Part shown: positions 1 through 8,818 of the stretch, one piece after another
How the letters are laid out: each line of letters opens with the position of its first letter
How positions within the stretch are numbered: position 1 is the first letter of the stretch
Source: Trabulsiella guamensis ATCC 49490
GTDB lineage: Bacteria > Pseudomonadota > Gammaproteobacteria > Enterobacterales > Enterobacteriaceae
DNA length: 64,000 nt
Direction of reading: 5' to 3'
NCBI RefSeq assembly: GCF_000734965.1
Contig: NZ_JMTB01000117.1
Span: forward strand, 124,001 to 188,000
Translations under genes and position numbers: made by a program
The notes under the pieces: model-generated
The model's input: only the letters and a program-made list of their open reading frames with translations
Told to the model about the DNA's origin: nothing
Database searches by the model: none

Positions 1-201
1 GTCTGGTTGGCCGGTGCTATTGCGGCCTGGTTGGGTGGGCGAGAGGGGCTTTATGCTCTGCTGATCGGCGTGGTGCTCTTTGTGCTCTGGCAGATATCTG
101 TTCGTCGCATAACTGAAGGAGGGCCGATGGGACCCTGGCTGTGCGCCGGCGCGATTTCTGTGACCCTGTTTAAATTGTATCAACCGCTTATTACATGGTG
201 A
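1..201 (+). CDS. pilU: Prepilin peptidase, C-terminal end (partial)
   Basis: The frame is open from the first base, so the gene starts before the window and only about 66 residues are seen. They form two hydrophobic segments ([12 protein letters not shown] and the final [18 protein letters not shown]), as at the end of A24-family inner-membrane prepilin peptidases. Its stop codon overlaps the pilV start region, the order pilU-pilV-rci being known from the R64 and SPI-7-type pil loci. The role, cleavage and N-methylation of PilS and PilV prepilins, is inferred from this position; the catalytic aspartates lie outside the window. Confidence 0.65.
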   Translation, partial: VWLAGAIAAWLGGREGLYALLIGVVLFVLWQISVRRITEGGPMGPWLCAGAISVTLFKLYQPLITW

Positions 202-1673
202 TGCCTGTGTTCACATATAAAACGACTGACCGGGGCTGGGCTATCCTCAGCACTGGTGCTGCATTGATTATTCTCCTGGTGGTCAGCGTCTGGGGCTTTA
301 CGCTTATCAGTGACTGGATGCAAAAAAGGACCTGGCTGAATACCGCGTCACAGGTATCTCGCTTTACACAAGCTGTGAAGAGCTACACTGGCCGTTATTA
401 CGATACTTTGCTTTCAAGTGCCACCACCACGACCCCGGTTACGGTTACTCCCACTATGCTGAAAAACACCGGATTTCTGGAGCAGGGGTTCAGCGAGACG
501 ACCGTAGACGGACAGGCTTACCTGGCAGCTGTTGTTCGTAATGCCACCAATACAGATCAACTGCAGGCACTGGTTTACACTCAAAACGGCGCGGCACTGC
601 CTTTTCTCGCACTGCGCCAGATATCAATGGATATCACCTCGGGTATGGGCGGCTATATATGGACATCAGGTACTGCTACCGGCGCTATGGGCAGCTGGAC
701 TATTCCTCTTTCACAGTTTGGGATAAGTACAACTCAGGGACATATTGCGGCTTTACTGACCACAGATGAACTGGGCGCTGCTCGCGGTGAAAATGATCGC
801 CTTTATCGTTTTTCGGTAACCGGCAAGCCAGACCTCAACACGATGCATACCAGTATTGATATGGGAGGTAACAATCTTAATAACGCAGGCACGATTAATG
901 CCGTAACGGGTAATTTCAGTGGCGATGTGGCGGCCACTGGAAATATAACTGCGAATGGAACTGTTACAGGACAGAATGTTACTGCCGGTTCAAATGTCAC
1001 CGCAGGAAATACAATAACGGCTAACAACGACATACGTTCAAATAATGGCTGGTTCATAACTCGAGGGAGTAAGGGATGGCTAAATGAAACGTATGGCGGC
1101 GGTTTTTATATGTCAGATAATGACTGGGTTCGAGTCATAAATAATAAGAGTATTTACACAAGCGGTCAGGTTCGTGGCGGAAGTGTGCGGGCTGATGGAA
1201 GACTTTCTACAGGAGAAGTTTTGCAGCTCGACGGAGTCAATACTGCTGGCGCAGTTTGTTCACCAAACGGCCTTGTAAGCCGCGACGCCACTGGAGCCAT
1301 ACTTTCCTGTCAATCCGGTGTGTGGGTATCTGGCGGAAACTACAGCGGGAATTATTCTTCACTTGGCTCATTTGTGTCAGCTTACACAGCTATCAATACC
1401 ACCGGTAAGCCCATGACAGTATATGCATCTGGGGGAGTATCCACAGTGAACCGGCACGTCGAGGATGGTGACAATTGCAGAAACACATGGGCTTTGTCAG
1501 GGAGTGTTGATGGCCGCGTTATCACCTCCGCAGGTACAGCTAATTCAAGCTGGAGTAAGTCGGGTACGATTAATTTTATCGTACCGGCAGGCTCTTCCTT
1601 CACTGTTATGTCCAGCCCGTTACCCTCTTATGGATGCTCTCCAGGGAGTTTTAGCCTTGCTATATACTCATAA
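195..1673 (+). CDS. pilV: Type IV pilus tip adhesin/minor pilin PilV (shufflon-tailed)
   Basis: A 492-residue prepilin-like protein. A short leader ends in DRG, followed by [20 protein letters not shown], the hydrophobic prepilin helix with the cleavage site after Gly14. The middle has the Ser/Thr/Asn-rich repeats of R64-type PilV, including the shared TMLKNTGFL element. The last about 120 residues begin after CQSGVW, exactly where a shufflon crossover repeat lies (1307-1326), so this is the currently expressed variable C-terminus. In IncI and SPI-7-type systems this tail sits at the thin-pilus tip and selects the recipient's LPS. ATG at 195 overlaps the end of pilU; an ATG at 201 is also possible. 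Confidence 0.9.
   Translation: MVMPVFTYKTTDRGWAILSTGAALIILLVVSVWGFTLISDWMQKRTWLNTASQVSRFTQAVKSYTGRYYDTLLSSATTTTPVTVTPTMLKNTGFLEQGFSETTVDGQAYLAAVVRNATNTDQLQALVYTQNGAALPFLALRQISMDITSGMGGYIWTSGTATGAMGSWTIPLSQFGISTTQGHIAALLTTDELGAARGENDRLYRFSVTGKPDLNTMHTSIDMGGNNLNNAGTINAVTGNFSGDVAATGNITANGTVTGQNVTAGSNVTAGNTITANNDIRSNNGWFITRGSKGWLNETYGGGFYMSDNDWVRVINNKSIYTSGQVRGGSVRADGRLSTGEVLQLDGVNTAGAVCSPNGLVSRDATGAILSCQSGVWVSGGNYSGNYSSLGSFVSAYTAINTTGKPMTVYASGGVSTVNRHVEDGDNCRNTWALSGSVDGRVITSAGTANSSWSKSGTINFIVPAGSSFTVMSSPLPSYGCSPGSFSLAIYS
1307..1326 (+). repeat. Shufflon crossover site, left (sfx-like)
   Basis: The 20 bases ctgtcaatccggtgtgtggg are present here and as an exact inverted copy at 2056-2075. They resemble the R64 sfx core (GTGCCAATCCGGTNNNTGG). 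The site lies inside pilV at the codons for CQSGVW, the constant/variable junction. Recombination with the inverted copy by Rci would flip 1327-2055. Confidence 0.88.
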
Positions 1674-2055
1674 TCTGTGAGCGCTTTACCGTCAGAATCG
1701 TACTGAAGAAATGCGCAGTAGACTGATATTCCATCCGGCGTGTAGTCAGACACATCAAAGCCCTTGAGTTCACTACACACAGGATTTGGCGTCTAATTAG
1801 TGGCGCAGTTTGCTATAGCCTGGAAGCACGCTGCACCTTTTGAATTGTTCGGTAAGACGATGTAAAACCGGTCATTTACAGGATCAAGAGCCATGGAATC
1901 GGGGGAGTTATGGTTGGAACCATCAGACCAACTTTTTAAAGTGTAAGAACCACCTATAGCCACTGTGCCGGACGGACAATAAGCAGATGCAACTGCTTTA
2001 TTGGCACAGGTGGTTTCGCCAAAAACGGTTTGCATTTTAATTTTTGATGCGGCTG
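1327..2055. other. Invertible shufflon segment with two alternative PilV tails
   Basis: About 730 bp flanked by exact 20-bp inverted repeats and followed by rci. Plus strand: the current tail of PilV (to 1673). Minus strand: a second tail ending at 1793. Multi-segment shufflons such as R64 carry four segments; I find only one here, giving a two-state switch. A weak sfx-like match near 1740 (atccggcgtgta) lacks the full core. Confidence 0.8.
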
Positions 2056-2075
2056 CCCACACACCGGATTGACAG
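1793..2075 (-). other. Silent alternative C-terminal segment of PilV
   Basis: Read from the right crossover site on the minus strand, the frame continues CQSGVW as CQSGVWAAASKIKM and runs about 88 residues to a TAG at 1793, with four cysteines (TTCANKA, SAYCPSG, GAACFQ, IANC). This is a C-terminal pilin-tip domain without its own start; it would be fused to PilV after Rci inversion. It would probably change the binding specificity of the pilus tip. The TAG is followed in frame by about 40 protein-like codons. Confidence 0.78.
2056..2075 (-). repeat. Shufflon crossover site, right (sfx-like)
   Basis: Exact inverted copy of 1307-1326. Located about 40 bp before the rci start codon, bounding the invertible segment on the recombinase side, as in R64. 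Confidence 0.88.
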
Positions 2076-2114
2076 TAGTATGTGATATATTTCTAATCTT
2101 TTTAGGAATATGCG

Positions 2115-3236
2115 ATGCAACTCAGACAGCGAATTAAGAAAATGGAGCTGGGTGTAGCTCTTGATAAATATTACGGTTGTGCATCTGTGCAAAAGCGGGG
2201 CCATCTGCAGGAGTTTTATCGGATAAATGTTATAAAGCGTTCAGCTCTTGCCAGGCGATACATGCATGAGATTACTTCGGTTGATATTGCAGAATACCGT
2301 GATCAGCGACTCTCTGAAGTAAGTGGTAAAACGGGGCGAACTAATAGCCCTGCAAGTGTCCGACTTGAACTTGCGTTGCTATCTGCCCTTTATAACCTTG
2401 CTCGAATTGAATGGGGAACATGTACTCATAATCCTGTTGAGCATGTACGAAAACCACCGGCATCCAAAGGGCGAACCCGAAGATTGACATCTCAGGAGGA
2501 GCGAAAGATTGGCAGGGCGCTGGCAAAACGAAATATCGAGTTGGCAGCCATTTTTCATTTGGCCCTTGAAACGGCTATGCGTCAGGGGGAGATCCTCTCA
2601 CTTCGCTGGGAGAATATCGACCTGCACATTGGCATCGCTCATTTGCCTCTCACTAAAAATGGGAGCGTACGGGATGTTCCGTTGTCGTTTAAAGCCAGAA
2701 AGGTATTAAGAGAGTATTCCGGCCCTCTATCCGGACCTGTTTTCAGTTATACATCCAATGGGTTTAAAAGTGCTTGGCGAGAAGTTATACAGGCTTTAGG
2801 CATTGTCGATTTGCATTTTCATGATCTACGACACGAAGCTATAAGCCGTCTCTTTGAGCTCGGAACACTGAATGTTATGGAAATTGCAGCGATATCAGGA
2901 CACAAGAGCCTGACGATGCTAAAACGCTATACCCACCTTCGTGCGACGCAGCTGGTTAGTAAACTTGATATACGTAAACGACAGGCGCAGAAACTGGCGG
3001 CGATCTTTGTTCCGTATCCTGCTGAACTTGAGAGCAGCAATAACGGTATTGTTTTACGCTTCCCTGATCTTGAACATCCTTCACTTGAAGCGCAAACAAA
3101 GGAAGACGTTATCCAGAAAGCCTCTTTTGAGCTTCTCAGAATTCAGGCTCTTGCTGCTCGTTCTGGAGAACGACTCCCTCCACCAGGCAATATCAAAGCT
3201 AATGACCCAACTCGTGTGCTCATTAATCCGCTCTGA
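2115..3236 (+). CDS. rci: Shufflon-specific tyrosine recombinase Rci
   Basis: A 373-residue tyrosine recombinase, close to the 384 residues of R64 Rci. All catalytic residues can be seen: Arg156 in ETAMRQGEI, a beta-hairpin Lys181 (TKNGSVR), His236 and Arg239 in HFHDLRHEA, His263 in SGHKS and the nucleophile Tyr272 in KRYTHL. The C-terminal tail after the catalytic core (about 100 residues) is typical of Rci, where it controls binding at sfx. Position immediately after the shufflon and the inverted sfx-like sites supports its role in switching PilV tails. Confidence 0.92.
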   Translation: MQLRQRIKKMELGVALDKYYGCASVQKRGHLQEFYRINVIKRSALARRYMHEITSVDIAEYRDQRLSEVSGKTGRTNSPASVRLELALLSALYNLARIEWGTCTHNPVEHVRKPPASKGRTRRLTSQEERKIGRALAKRNIELAAIFHLALETAMRQGEILSLRWENIDLHIGIAHLPLTKNGSVRDVPLSFKARKVLREYSGPLSGPVFSYTSNGFKSAWREVIQALGIVDLHFHDLRHEAISRLFELGTLNVMEIAAISGHKSLTMLKRYTHLRATQLVSKLDIRKRQAQKLAAIFVPYPAELESSNNGIVLRFPDLEHPSLEAQTKEDVIQKASFELLRIQALAARSGERLPPPGNIKANDPTRVLINPL

Positions 3237-3443
3237 AATTTTGCGAACCCCTGGATTCAAACACATCTAAAACAAGGACGTTTTTAGACAGCGCTATTAT
3301 GATAGTGACCTTTCCAGATGATCCCCTCCGACCTGGTTTCCCCGCCGAAAAAAACTTCAGAAATGGCAGATGAGTTAATCATCGCCATAGAATGACGTTT
3401 TTTGCACCTTATGGCTGTTCTGCGCAGCTATAAGGATTTTGAA

Positions 3444-4310
3444 ATGTCAGTCAGTCAAGTCGTCCCGGAAGAAGTTATACCTGAAAATCCAGAGGTTACT
3501 TCTTCGAAAGTTGTGCCTGCTGAGCCAGAGGCTCGCCGGTTGGTTCCCATTAACCTGAAAAAAATAGTCCGGATTGGAGGTCTGGGATTCCTCATTGTTT
3601 CTCTTGTTGGTTCTGTGGCCACGATTGTGATCATGGCACAGCAAATCTCTGATCTGAGTATTCGGGTGAACTCCCTGGATGCCGCTTTTCGCAGCGGTCA
3701 GATGAGCCAGTTGTCTGGTTCGGTTACTTCGCTCGAAGCTCAAAGCCGGAAACACGAGAAGCAGCTCGAGTCTGTCTCATCAGGGCTTGAATCAGTACAA
3801 AACCAGTTAGCTGATTTTCAGGGGGAACATTCAAAATTAACAGGAAGCATTAACAAACTTTCCTCAGAAGCCCTGGCGCGGCGTACCGCGATAGACGAAC
3901 ACTCTGAACGTATTGATGACATTAACTCACGGTTGTCACAGGTTGAATCGCGAGTTGCCGGGCTGAGCAAAGCTGAAAGCAACACTTCTCAGAAAGAATC
4001 GAAGCAGAACCAGCAACCAGTCACTAAGAGCAAAACATCTTCAAAATCCGGGACAGGCCAGATCGTAAAAAAGCCTGAGCGGTCAGTCAGGCGCGCAGCT
4101 GTTGAAGCACCGTTTGTACTGACCGGCATTGAGCGGCGCGGCGGGCAGATGTTCGCAGTCGTCATCCCCCGTGGAAATTCCCAAATATCAGATATGCGGT
4201 TGCTTTCACCGGGAGACGGGATGCTGGGGTGGACGCTTCGTTCTATCCAGGGCAGTGGTACCGCTGTTTTCAGCGTGAACGGTGCCCAACAGAGTTTACA
4301 GGTTCAATAA
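3444..4310 (+). CDS. Membrane-anchored coiled-coil protein of the conjugative element
   Basis: 288 residues from ATG at 3444, preferred because an AAGGAT Shine-Dalgarno-like stretch lies 5-10 bases upstream; an in-frame ATG at 3402 has none. Order: acidic N-terminus, one membrane helix at about residues 44-67 (IGGLGFLIVSLVGSVATIVI), a coiled coil at about 70-190 with regular leucines, a Lys/Ser linker, and a compact C-terminal beta-type domain (APFVLTGIERRGG to the end). This layout (inner-membrane anchor, periplasmic stalk, small end domain) recalls PilP/TraP-type assembly proteins. I do not recognise a named family. It is followed after 12 bp by the TIGR03759 gene and probably co-transcribed with it. 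Confidence 0.7.
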   Translation: MSVSQVVPEEVIPENPEVTSSKVVPAEPEARRLVPINLKKIVRIGGLGFLIVSLVGSVATIVIMAQQISDLSIRVNSLDAAFRSGQMSQLSGSVTSLEAQSRKHEKQLESVSSGLESVQNQLADFQGEHSKLTGSINKLSSEALARRTAIDEHSERIDDINSRLSQVESRVAGLSKAESNTSQKESKQNQQPVTKSKTSSKSGTGQIVKKPERSVRRAAVEAPFVLTGIERRGGQMFAVVIPRGNSQISDMRLLSPGDGMLGWTLRSIQGSGTAVFSVNGAQQSLQVQ

Positions 4311-4322
4311 GAGACCAGACAT

Positions 4323-5048
4323 ATGAAGCATCAGATGAGAAGAATTTTGATGGCAGGTGTACTTTCCTTGCCGCTGTGTGTGGCGGCATCAACAGTTACC
4401 ACTCAATCGAATCAGAGTCAGCAAACATCCCTGCAGGCATCATCAGTAAACCAGGTTCAGACGCAGCAACAGGGTCAACAATGGGGGCTTTCAGATGAGG
4501 ACTGGAGTCGCTATCAGTCGTTGATGAAAGGAGCCAGAGGCATTATGTCCCCTGGTCTTGATCCTCTCACTGCCCTGGGCGTTGAGACAGACAATTCATC
4601 TGAGCGCCGTCGGCTGGCTGAATTGTGGGTAAAACACGAATACGCCCGTACCGAGAAAGAACTCGCATTTCAACGTGAAATAAATGCTGCCTGGCTTCGT
4701 CTTTATCCTGAAACATTGGCCGTGAATATGGGGAATGCCGCGGGTATCGCTCATGATACACAAGGAAGACTGGCGTTATTTGTCAAAGAGTCATGTTCAC
4801 GCTGTGATGCCCGGCTTGCTGCTGTTATCGCCGACAACAGACCGGTAGATATTTACCTTGTCGGAAATGACGTGAGCGACGAAAAAATCAGATCATGGGC
4901 AATAAGCCATGGCATACCAGTCGAAAAAGTGCGTAATCGGCAAATTACCCTAAATCATGATCGCGGTTTGTGGCAGCGCTATGGGCAAGGTCAGATGCCA
5001 GTTATTTTGCAGCAGGGAGAAGAGGGATGGCAAATTGCCGCATTCTGA
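4323..5048 (+). CDS. Integrating conjugative element protein, TIGR03759 family
   Basis: 241 residues with an N-terminal signal peptide (MRRILMAGVLSLPLCVAAS). The block WGLSDEDWSRYQSLMKGARG with SPGLDPLTALGV and ELAFQREINAAWLRLYP is characteristic of TIGR03759, found in ICEs of the SPI-7/PAPI-1/ICEclc class. The C-terminal half has a thioredoxin-like arrangement with CSRCD as a CxxC motif, suggesting a periplasmic protein that acts on disulfides or holds a partner during mating-pore assembly. The next gene starts inside its last codons (5027), indicating translational coupling. Confidence 0.85.
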   Translation: MKHQMRRILMAGVLSLPLCVAASTVTTQSNQSQQTSLQASSVNQVQTQQQGQQWGLSDEDWSRYQSLMKGARGIMSPGLDPLTALGVETDNSSERRRLAELWVKHEYARTEKELAFQREINAAWLRLYPETLAVNMGNAAGIAHDTQGRLALFVKESCSRCDARLAAVIADNRPVDIYLVGNDVSDEKIRSWAISHGIPVEKVRNRQITLNHDRGLWQRYGQGQMPVILQQGEEGWQIAAF

Positions 5049-5377
5049 AACTGGCTTGCTGTTTATGGTTTGTCAGCACTGGTTGCCTGGCGGTCGTGAA
5101 TGTAAATAGCAGTGTTCAGGTAGTTCCGCAGGTTTATCGGGTCATTGCTGCTGCCGAGCGCGTTCCGGCAGAATCGCTTTACTCGCTGGCGATGGCCGAA
5201 AGCACCCGTAAAACCGCATGGGGGTCTAAACCATGGCCCTGGACTATTAATGTAGCAGGGAAAGGATACCACTTTGAAACCCGCGAGGAGGCCTTTGCGG
5301 CACTTCTTGGATTTATGCAGCGCTATCCGATGGAATATCTGTGTACCCGATGCAACCGATATGCTCTGGGTTCTTAA
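5027..5377 (+). pseudogene. Conjugative lytic transglycosylase, truncated
   Basis: ATG at 5027 gives a signal peptide (LKLACCLWFVSTGCLA) and the start of an SLT-like transglycosylase of the ICE type: SLYSLAMAES carries the catalytic-type Glu, and SKPWPWTINVAGKGYHFETR is the expected next block. After FMQRYP the frame runs into unrelated residues and stops; the usual continuation (a GLMQVN-type motif and about 60 more residues) is missing. 116 residues remain of about 180-200. The break coincides with the loss of the genes that normally follow it in this class of ICE. Confidence 0.75.
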
Positions 5378-5433
5378 GGAAATCGACAGGGTGACCTGTG
5401 ACACCGGATGTGACTTATAACCCTCCGACCATG

Positions 5434-5463
5434 CCAGACAGCGGTTTGTTTTCCGCTGTCTGG
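5434..5463. terminator. Perfect 11-bp hairpin at the deletion scar
   Basis: CCAGACAGCGG, an 8-base T-rich loop, and CCGCTGTCTGG form an exact 11-bp stem. There is no T run after it, so it may be a Rho-independent terminator that has lost its tail, or another structured element. The rest of 5378-5686 holds no gene; a second short stem (ACACTC/GAGTGT, followed by five Ts) lies just before the next start at about 5667-5685. Confidence 0.4.
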
Positions 5464-5686
5464 TAAGGGGGGAGGCTGCGGGTGCGGGCGGCAAAGAGCC
5501 CGCGTGTATTAAAGTTCCTGCATTTAAAAAATGACATTTCCAGCGATCTGAGATTTATGCTGACGTACAGATGATGAATTACCAGAGCAAGATTAATTAT
5601 CATTTTTCACGTCAGAATTAATTACTGACCCCTCCTTAAAGAGAACGCACCCTGAATAGGTTTTTCACACTCAGGGAGTGTTTTTC

Positions 5687-6094
5687 ATGAAAATGCCATT
5701 TTGCTGCCTGGCAGCACTGTTCCTTTCCGTCGGTGCCAGTGCCGGCACAGTGATATATACCGACTCCTCTCATGCCATAGCAGCAAATCCTGGTCAGGAT
5801 GTCTCCGTTGTTGAGCTCGATGCGCCCGAACGTGCACAGGCGGACATTTTCGGTCAGTTATCTGCCGATCCCGTTCTTGCAGAACAACGTGCCCGGGCAG
5901 TGATCTCTTCCCCGAATTTCCGGCAGCAGCAACAACAACTGGCGGAAGCTTATGCGGGTGTCACTCATGCCTGGTCCCTCGGCCTGGAAAAATTCCCGGC
6001 TGTGGTTTTTGATGACGTCTTTGTTGTCTACGGTACGACTGATGTCAACGAGGCAACCCGTCAGCTCGCTGCCTGGAAGGAGAAGAACCGATGA
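5687..6094 (+). CDS. Integrating conjugative element protein, TIGR03757 family
   Basis: 135 residues from ATG at 5687, behind an AGGGAG ribosome-binding site; the first 20 residues are a signal peptide (CCLAALFLSVGASAG). The body (VIYTDSSHAI, VVELDAPERAQ, FPAVVFDDVFVVYGTTDVNEA) matches the small thioredoxin-like ICE protein TIGR03757. It is periplasmic and normally heads the TIGR03757-03756-03755 block, as here. Its stop overlaps the next start by 4 nt. Confidence 0.82.
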   Translation: MKMPFCCLAALFLSVGASAGTVIYTDSSHAIAANPGQDVSVVELDAPERAQADIFGQLSADPVLAEQRARAVISSPNFRQQQQQLAEAYAGVTHAWSLGLEKFPAVVFDDVFVVYGTTDVNEATRQLAAWKEKNR

Positions 6095-7062
6095 AATCTT
6101 TCTCCTTCCGCCCACGTCGACTGGCGATCGCCACATTGCTGGTTTGTTCCGGCACCATAGCCAGCGTCAATACAGCGAATCTTCTGGCCAGCGCGGCAAG
6201 TACAGACTGTATCAGCTGGCGTGTCAGTGGTATCTGCTACTGGTTATTGTGTACTCCATTTGGTTGCACGGTGAAAACCTCGGTAAAAGTGACGCATTTC
6301 ATTCCGGAGGCTGTGGTATCGGCTTACCTCAATCCCGGAGATAACCCCTGGACTGAAATGGCCACAGTTAGTGACGCCGCCAGCGGTGCTGAAGGTTCCC
6401 TGCTGGAAAGTGTGACGGGCGTGAGTACGGGGGGCGGTCGTCAGGAGATGAAAGCTCTCGGGGAACGTAAGCAGAACCTGCATTTCTATTACGGCGACGC
6501 CTGGGGCCATCCAGCTACGAAAGTCATTGGCGGTATGGTGCCGGGCTATTCATGCGACAGCGCTGCCACTCCTTTCATGCCCTATTTCAACAGCTCACTG
6601 GATGCTCTGGTCTGGCGAACAGGTGTCCCGGAGACCCTTTATCCCGAAGCACTCATCCCCGGGCAACGAGAAATCGGGGAAACCACATCCGGCAATATGT
6701 GGGGGAACGTTTATCCACGTAGCGGGTTTGTCACCCAGACAGACAGTTACAAATCAGCAGCGGTTGTAGTTCAGCGTGTCGCTGACGTCATTACCCGCTC
6801 TGGCCAGCTCCATGTATACAACCCCCTTACGGGACAGAAGTCCCCGGGTTACTGGCCACCCGAGCCGGTAAAAGAAAATACCGGCACGAAAAACCACAAA
6901 TGGCAGCGACTTTCGCCTCAGTTGTCCCAGACCTGTGCAGTGTTTCCCGACACCAATGGCCAGATTGCCCAGGACGGTAACTATGCCTGGGCATTGTGGC
7001 AACCGTACAGCTGCTGCAAACGTCGCGGCCAGACGTTCCTTTCCAGTACCGATTTCTCATAA
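6091..7062 (+). CDS. TraU-like ICE protein, TIGR03756 family
   Basis: 323 residues with a signal peptide and many cysteines: DCISWRVSGICYWLLCTPFGC near the start, GYSCDSA in the middle and YSCCKRR near the end. These are the hallmarks of the TraU family, a periplasmic/outer-membrane protein needed for DNA transfer in F-type systems and stabilised by disulfides. It overlaps the upstream gene by ATGA and is followed by TIGR03755. The length and C-terminal WALWQPYSCC are normal, so this gene looks intact. Confidence 0.86.
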   Translation: MKSFSFRPRRLAIATLLVCSGTIASVNTANLLASAASTDCISWRVSGICYWLLCTPFGCTVKTSVKVTHFIPEAVVSAYLNPGDNPWTEMATVSDAASGAEGSLLESVTGVSTGGGRQEMKALGERKQNLHFYYGDAWGHPATKVIGGMVPGYSCDSAATPFMPYFNSSLDALVWRTGVPETLYPEALIPGQREIGETTSGNMWGNVYPRSGFVTQTDSYKSAAVVVQRVADVITRSGQLHVYNPLTGQKSPGYWPPEPVKENTGTKNHKWQRLSPQLSQTCAVFPDTNGQIAQDGNYAWALWQPYSCCKRRGQTFLSSTDFS

Positions 7063-7073
7063 AGGTTCAGAAC

Positions 7074-8468
7074 ATGAAAAAAGCAGGACTTTTACTGATT
7101 TTTGCCTCGCTGCCGGCAATGGCAGCTGATATCTCTTTGTCTTCATCGGGGGCGTCAGTTAGCGGTAACGCTATCAGCGATGGGCTCTTTTATTCTATTG
7201 GTGGCGGTTCGGTTATTTCACCCCCGCCCAGTCGTAACAATATGTCCAGGATAGGCATCAATGGTGGCCTTAGCAGTGATCTGATGTGTGGCAATTTCGA
7301 CATCAAAACAACCGTTGGCAACCAGCTGAATGGTATTACCAGCGGGTTTAAGGATCTGATGGGGAATGTGATTCAGGGGGCGACTGGTGCTGTCATGAGT
7401 ATGCCGGCAATGGCTATTCAGCGCGCAAACCCCGGGCTGTATGAAATGCTCACCAATGGCGTTCTGCAGGCCGGTTTGAGCTTTGATAAAGCGATGTTGA
7501 ACTGTCAGAGCATGTCGAAGAAGCTGGCTGATTATACCATTGGCAATAAATGGCAGCAGGTAGCCGTCTCTGAAGAGTACAAAGATATTGTGGCCACAAG
7601 TGGCGGCGATGCGGTTTCCAGCGACCAGAAACTGCAAAAAGCAACTGGAGAGGAAGGCGTGACGTGGGTTGGTGGGCAGAAAAGAGGCGGCAAGGGGCAG
7701 CCCGCAATTCAGCCCACCCGGGATCTGGCCAAAGCTGGTTATAACATGATGAATAATTTGCCAGTGACCAGTAACAGCAGCGTCGGCTCCTCGAGCTGCA
7801 ATGGTACCGCATGCCAACGTTATAAATCTTCTGAAGAGGCCGCAGCGGCCGTTGTTAAAGTGCTTGGTGATCGCTCCATCAGGACTTGTCGGGAAACCAG
7901 TGAATGTACCAGTGGTGGAACCGATAACCAGCCGGGCAGTGCTGTCGCTGGTACTGGCTTTTCTCCCATCCTTGAGGATGCCACGAAAGAGAATCTGGAG
8001 CAGCTTAGTAAGCTGGTTAGTGGTGAACTGCAGCCCACCACTGATAACCTTTCCGCACTGAAAACCGGCAGTCTGGTTGTCACCCGCGGGGTAATTCAGG
8101 CATTACGTGACGATCCGGACAAAGCGGCCCTGGTTCAGCGGCTTGCCGGCGAACTGGCGATGTCCGACACCGTTGAAACCGCGCTAACAATGCGCAGGAT
8201 GCTCACCACCGGTGAATCCGAACCTAATGCTGCAGAGCAGCCGGAAGCTATTGCCGAGGGTGATCGCCGCATCGATGCCCTCGATCGCGAGCTGACGGCG
8301 CTGCGTAATGAGATGGAGTTACGCAAATCTATCAGCAATAACAGTCTGCTTACGGCACTGGAACGGCAGGGAACAAGGAATCAGGATAACCGTCTGCAGC
8401 AGAAAGCCGGTAACGAGGACCAGGGCTTCAGCCAGATGGGCCAGTCTCAGTCTTCCGGAGCAAACTGA
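7074..8468 (+). CDS. ICE protein, TIGR03755 family
   Basis: 464 residues from ATG at 7074 (signal peptide LLLIFASLPAMA). YSIGGGSVISPPPSRN and CGNFDIKTTVGNQLNGI are typical of the TIGR03755 family, which resembles F-type TraH, a partner of TraU and TraF in pilus/mating-pair assembly. The C-terminal third is helical and rich in Glu/Arg (DRRIDALDRELTALRNEMELRKS), a likely coiled coil. The gene is separated by one base from the next start, indicating one operon. Confidence 0.83.
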   Translation: MKKAGLLLIFASLPAMAADISLSSSGASVSGNAISDGLFYSIGGGSVISPPPSRNNMSRIGINGGLSSDLMCGNFDIKTTVGNQLNGITSGFKDLMGNVIQGATGAVMSMPAMAIQRANPGLYEMLTNGVLQAGLSFDKAMLNCQSMSKKLADYTIGNKWQQVAVSEEYKDIVATSGGDAVSSDQKLQKATGEEGVTWVGGQKRGGKGQPAIQPTRDLAKAGYNMMNNLPVTSNSSVGSSSCNGTACQRYKSSEEAAAAVVKVLGDRSIRTCRETSECTSGGTDNQPGSAVAGTGFSPILEDATKENLEQLSKLVSGELQPTTDNLSALKTGSLVVTRGVIQALRDDPDKAALVQRLAGELAMSDTVETALTMRRMLTTGESEPNAAEQPEAIAEGDRRIDALDRELTALRNEMELRKSISNNSLLTALERQGTRNQDNRLQQKAGNEDQGFSQMGQSQSSGAN

Positions 8469-8469
8469 T

Positions 8470-8808
8470 ATGAGACTTAACCCGCTCAGCGGCCATATTG
8501 GCCGCATTCTCCTTATGGTGCTGCTCATTCTGTTGATGACGGCCAGCATGTTTGCTATCGCAGCGGTATTTATGGCTTACGACCCTGATGGCCACATCAC
8601 ACGGCGCTGGTTGCATGACAGCCGATGGGGACTGTTTGCCTGGCGACTGGTTCTTTATGGCTGCCTTATTACCGCCTGGATACTGAAGGTACGCCCACAG
8701 GCATTAATCCGCTGGCCGGATGGACGTCCGCGTCTTGTACGTATGGAACTGATGGGGGTGTTGTTCCTGGTAGCCACGGAATATGTGGCCTGGACAAGCG
8801 CTGTGTAA
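8470..8808 (+). CDS. Small inner-membrane protein of the ICE operon
   Basis: 112 residues with three or four hydrophobic segments (IGRILLMVLLILLMTASMFA, LFAWRLVLYGCLITAWI, MELMGVLFLVATEYVAW). It sits between TIGR03755 and the TraG-like gene, where SPI-7-type elements usually have a small membrane protein. Function unknown; the position suggests a role with the mating-pair stabilisation protein downstream. ATG at 8470 follows the upstream stop after one base. Confidence 0.72.
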   Translation: MRLNPLSGHIGRILLMVLLILLMTASMFAIAAVFMAYDPDGHITRRWLHDSRWGLFAWRLVLYGCLITAWILKVRPQALIRWPDGRPRLVRMELMGVLFLVATEYVAWTSAV

Positions 8809-8818
8809 GGAGAGGACG

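Noticed and set aside
1735..1755. Possible third shufflon crossover site (atccggcgtgta)
   Set aside because: Matches only part of the 20-bp site and lacks the conserved gtcaatccgg core.
7218..7817. 199-codon minus-strand frame inside the TIGR03755 gene
   Set aside because: Complete overlap with a well-supported conjugation gene and no family features.
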